This document shows positions 13,824-13,940 of a stretch of 13,940 nt of DNA, piece after piece (within the stretch, counting starts at the first letter, position 1; every line of letters begins with the position of its first letter). Made by a program: the position numbers and the translations under genes. Origin of the DNA: an uncultured Oscillibacter sp. (GTDB lineage: Bacteria > Bacillota > Clostridia > Oscillospirales > Oscillospiraceae); contig UQUC01000059.1 of NCBI GenBank assembly GCA_900544105.1, positions 1 through 13,940 of the forward strand. Reading direction: 5' to 3'. The notes under the pieces were generated by a model, which worked only from the letters and a program-made list of their open reading frames with translations, did no database searches and was not told the DNA's origin.

Positions 13824-13940
13824 ACGCTTCTCTCACCCTTTCTTTAATTGTATCTGCATCAATATTATGCAGCTTGCAGGTCATAATAATCCGCACGCAT
13901 TTTGCCTCTGTCTCTTTTGCAAGGATGTAAGCCGCAACGG
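13816..13940 (-). CDS. ntpC: V-type ATP synthase/ATPase subunit C (3' end only)
   Basis: The last 40 codons of subunit C, which joins the D-F rotor to the membrane K ring. The C-terminal pattern AYILAKETEAKCVRIIMTCK and the ending IKERVREAYV correspond to the family's usual finish (YLLAKE..E.K.IRII..GKLN......IRERLRE.YV). The stop codon TAA (13816-13818) falls inside the first codons of F, an 8-base overlap. In this family the Lys-Leu pair (KL of CKLHNID) is followed by an asparagine, as here. The rest of the gene, and the upstream membrane subunits and operon promoter, lie beyond the right edge. Confidence 0.88.
   Translation of the reverse strand, partial: VAAYILAKETEAKCVRIIMTCKLHNIDADTIKERVREAYV

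Noticed and set aside
1..13940. Mobile elements, CRISPR arrays, tRNA or rRNA genes, defence systems
   Set aside because: No transposase or integrase-like frames, no regularly spaced repeats and no tRNA-like folds were seen; all long frames are accounted for by recognised genes or their shadows.

Overview
The window reads as chromosomal DNA from a low-branching, fairly GC-rich member of the Clostridia, most like Oscillospiraceae (the Flavonifractor/Lawsonibacter/Oscillibacter neighbourhood). This is inferred from the RpoB and Obg sequences, a bacterial V-type ATPase operon, a selenium-dependent hydroxylase maturation pair, and Gram-positive style ribosome binding sites. No database search was possible, so the genus is a guess.

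Layout, left to right. (1) Positions 1-4164, minus strand: the start of rpoC (running off the left edge) and complete rpoB, preceded by an unusually strong promoter and a roughly 180-base leader. No rplJ/rplL precedes rpoB. (2) 4562-4741, minus strand: a 59-residue single-pass membrane protein of unknown function, with its own promoter and a terminator that separates it from rpoB. (3) 5156-6043, plus strand: a PfkB/ribokinase-family kinase, divergent from the small gene, with a consensus promoter, a LacI-type palindrome just past the predicted transcription start, and a perfect-palindrome terminator. (4) 6205-8047, plus strand: an xdhC-like gene followed by a yqeB/EF2563-family gene, a pair associated with selenium-dependent molybdenum hydroxylases. 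(5) 8140-9426, plus strand: obg with its own promoter and terminator. (6) 9612-13940, minus strand: the 3' part of a V-type ATPase operon, read in the order C (partial), F, A, B, D, converging on obg with back-to-back terminators between them.

How the parts work together. rpoB and rpoC give the two largest RNA polymerase subunits. Obg is a ribosome-associated GTPase. The V-ATPase genes encode the catalytic head (A, B), the central rotor (D, F) and the C subunit that links rotor to membrane ring; the membrane subunits must lie beyond the right edge. XdhC and YqeB probably mature a hydroxylase encoded elsewhere.

Most of the window is ordinary housekeeping DNA. The points that most deserve a second look are the rpoB leader (short upstream reading frame, mutually exclusive hairpins, GC-rich hairpin beside the ribosome binding site), the abrupt change in base and codon use between the V-ATPase B and D genes, the orphan xdhC-yqeB pair, and the operator-like palindrome at the kinase promoter. 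I did not find a clear novel defence, mobile or catalytic system.
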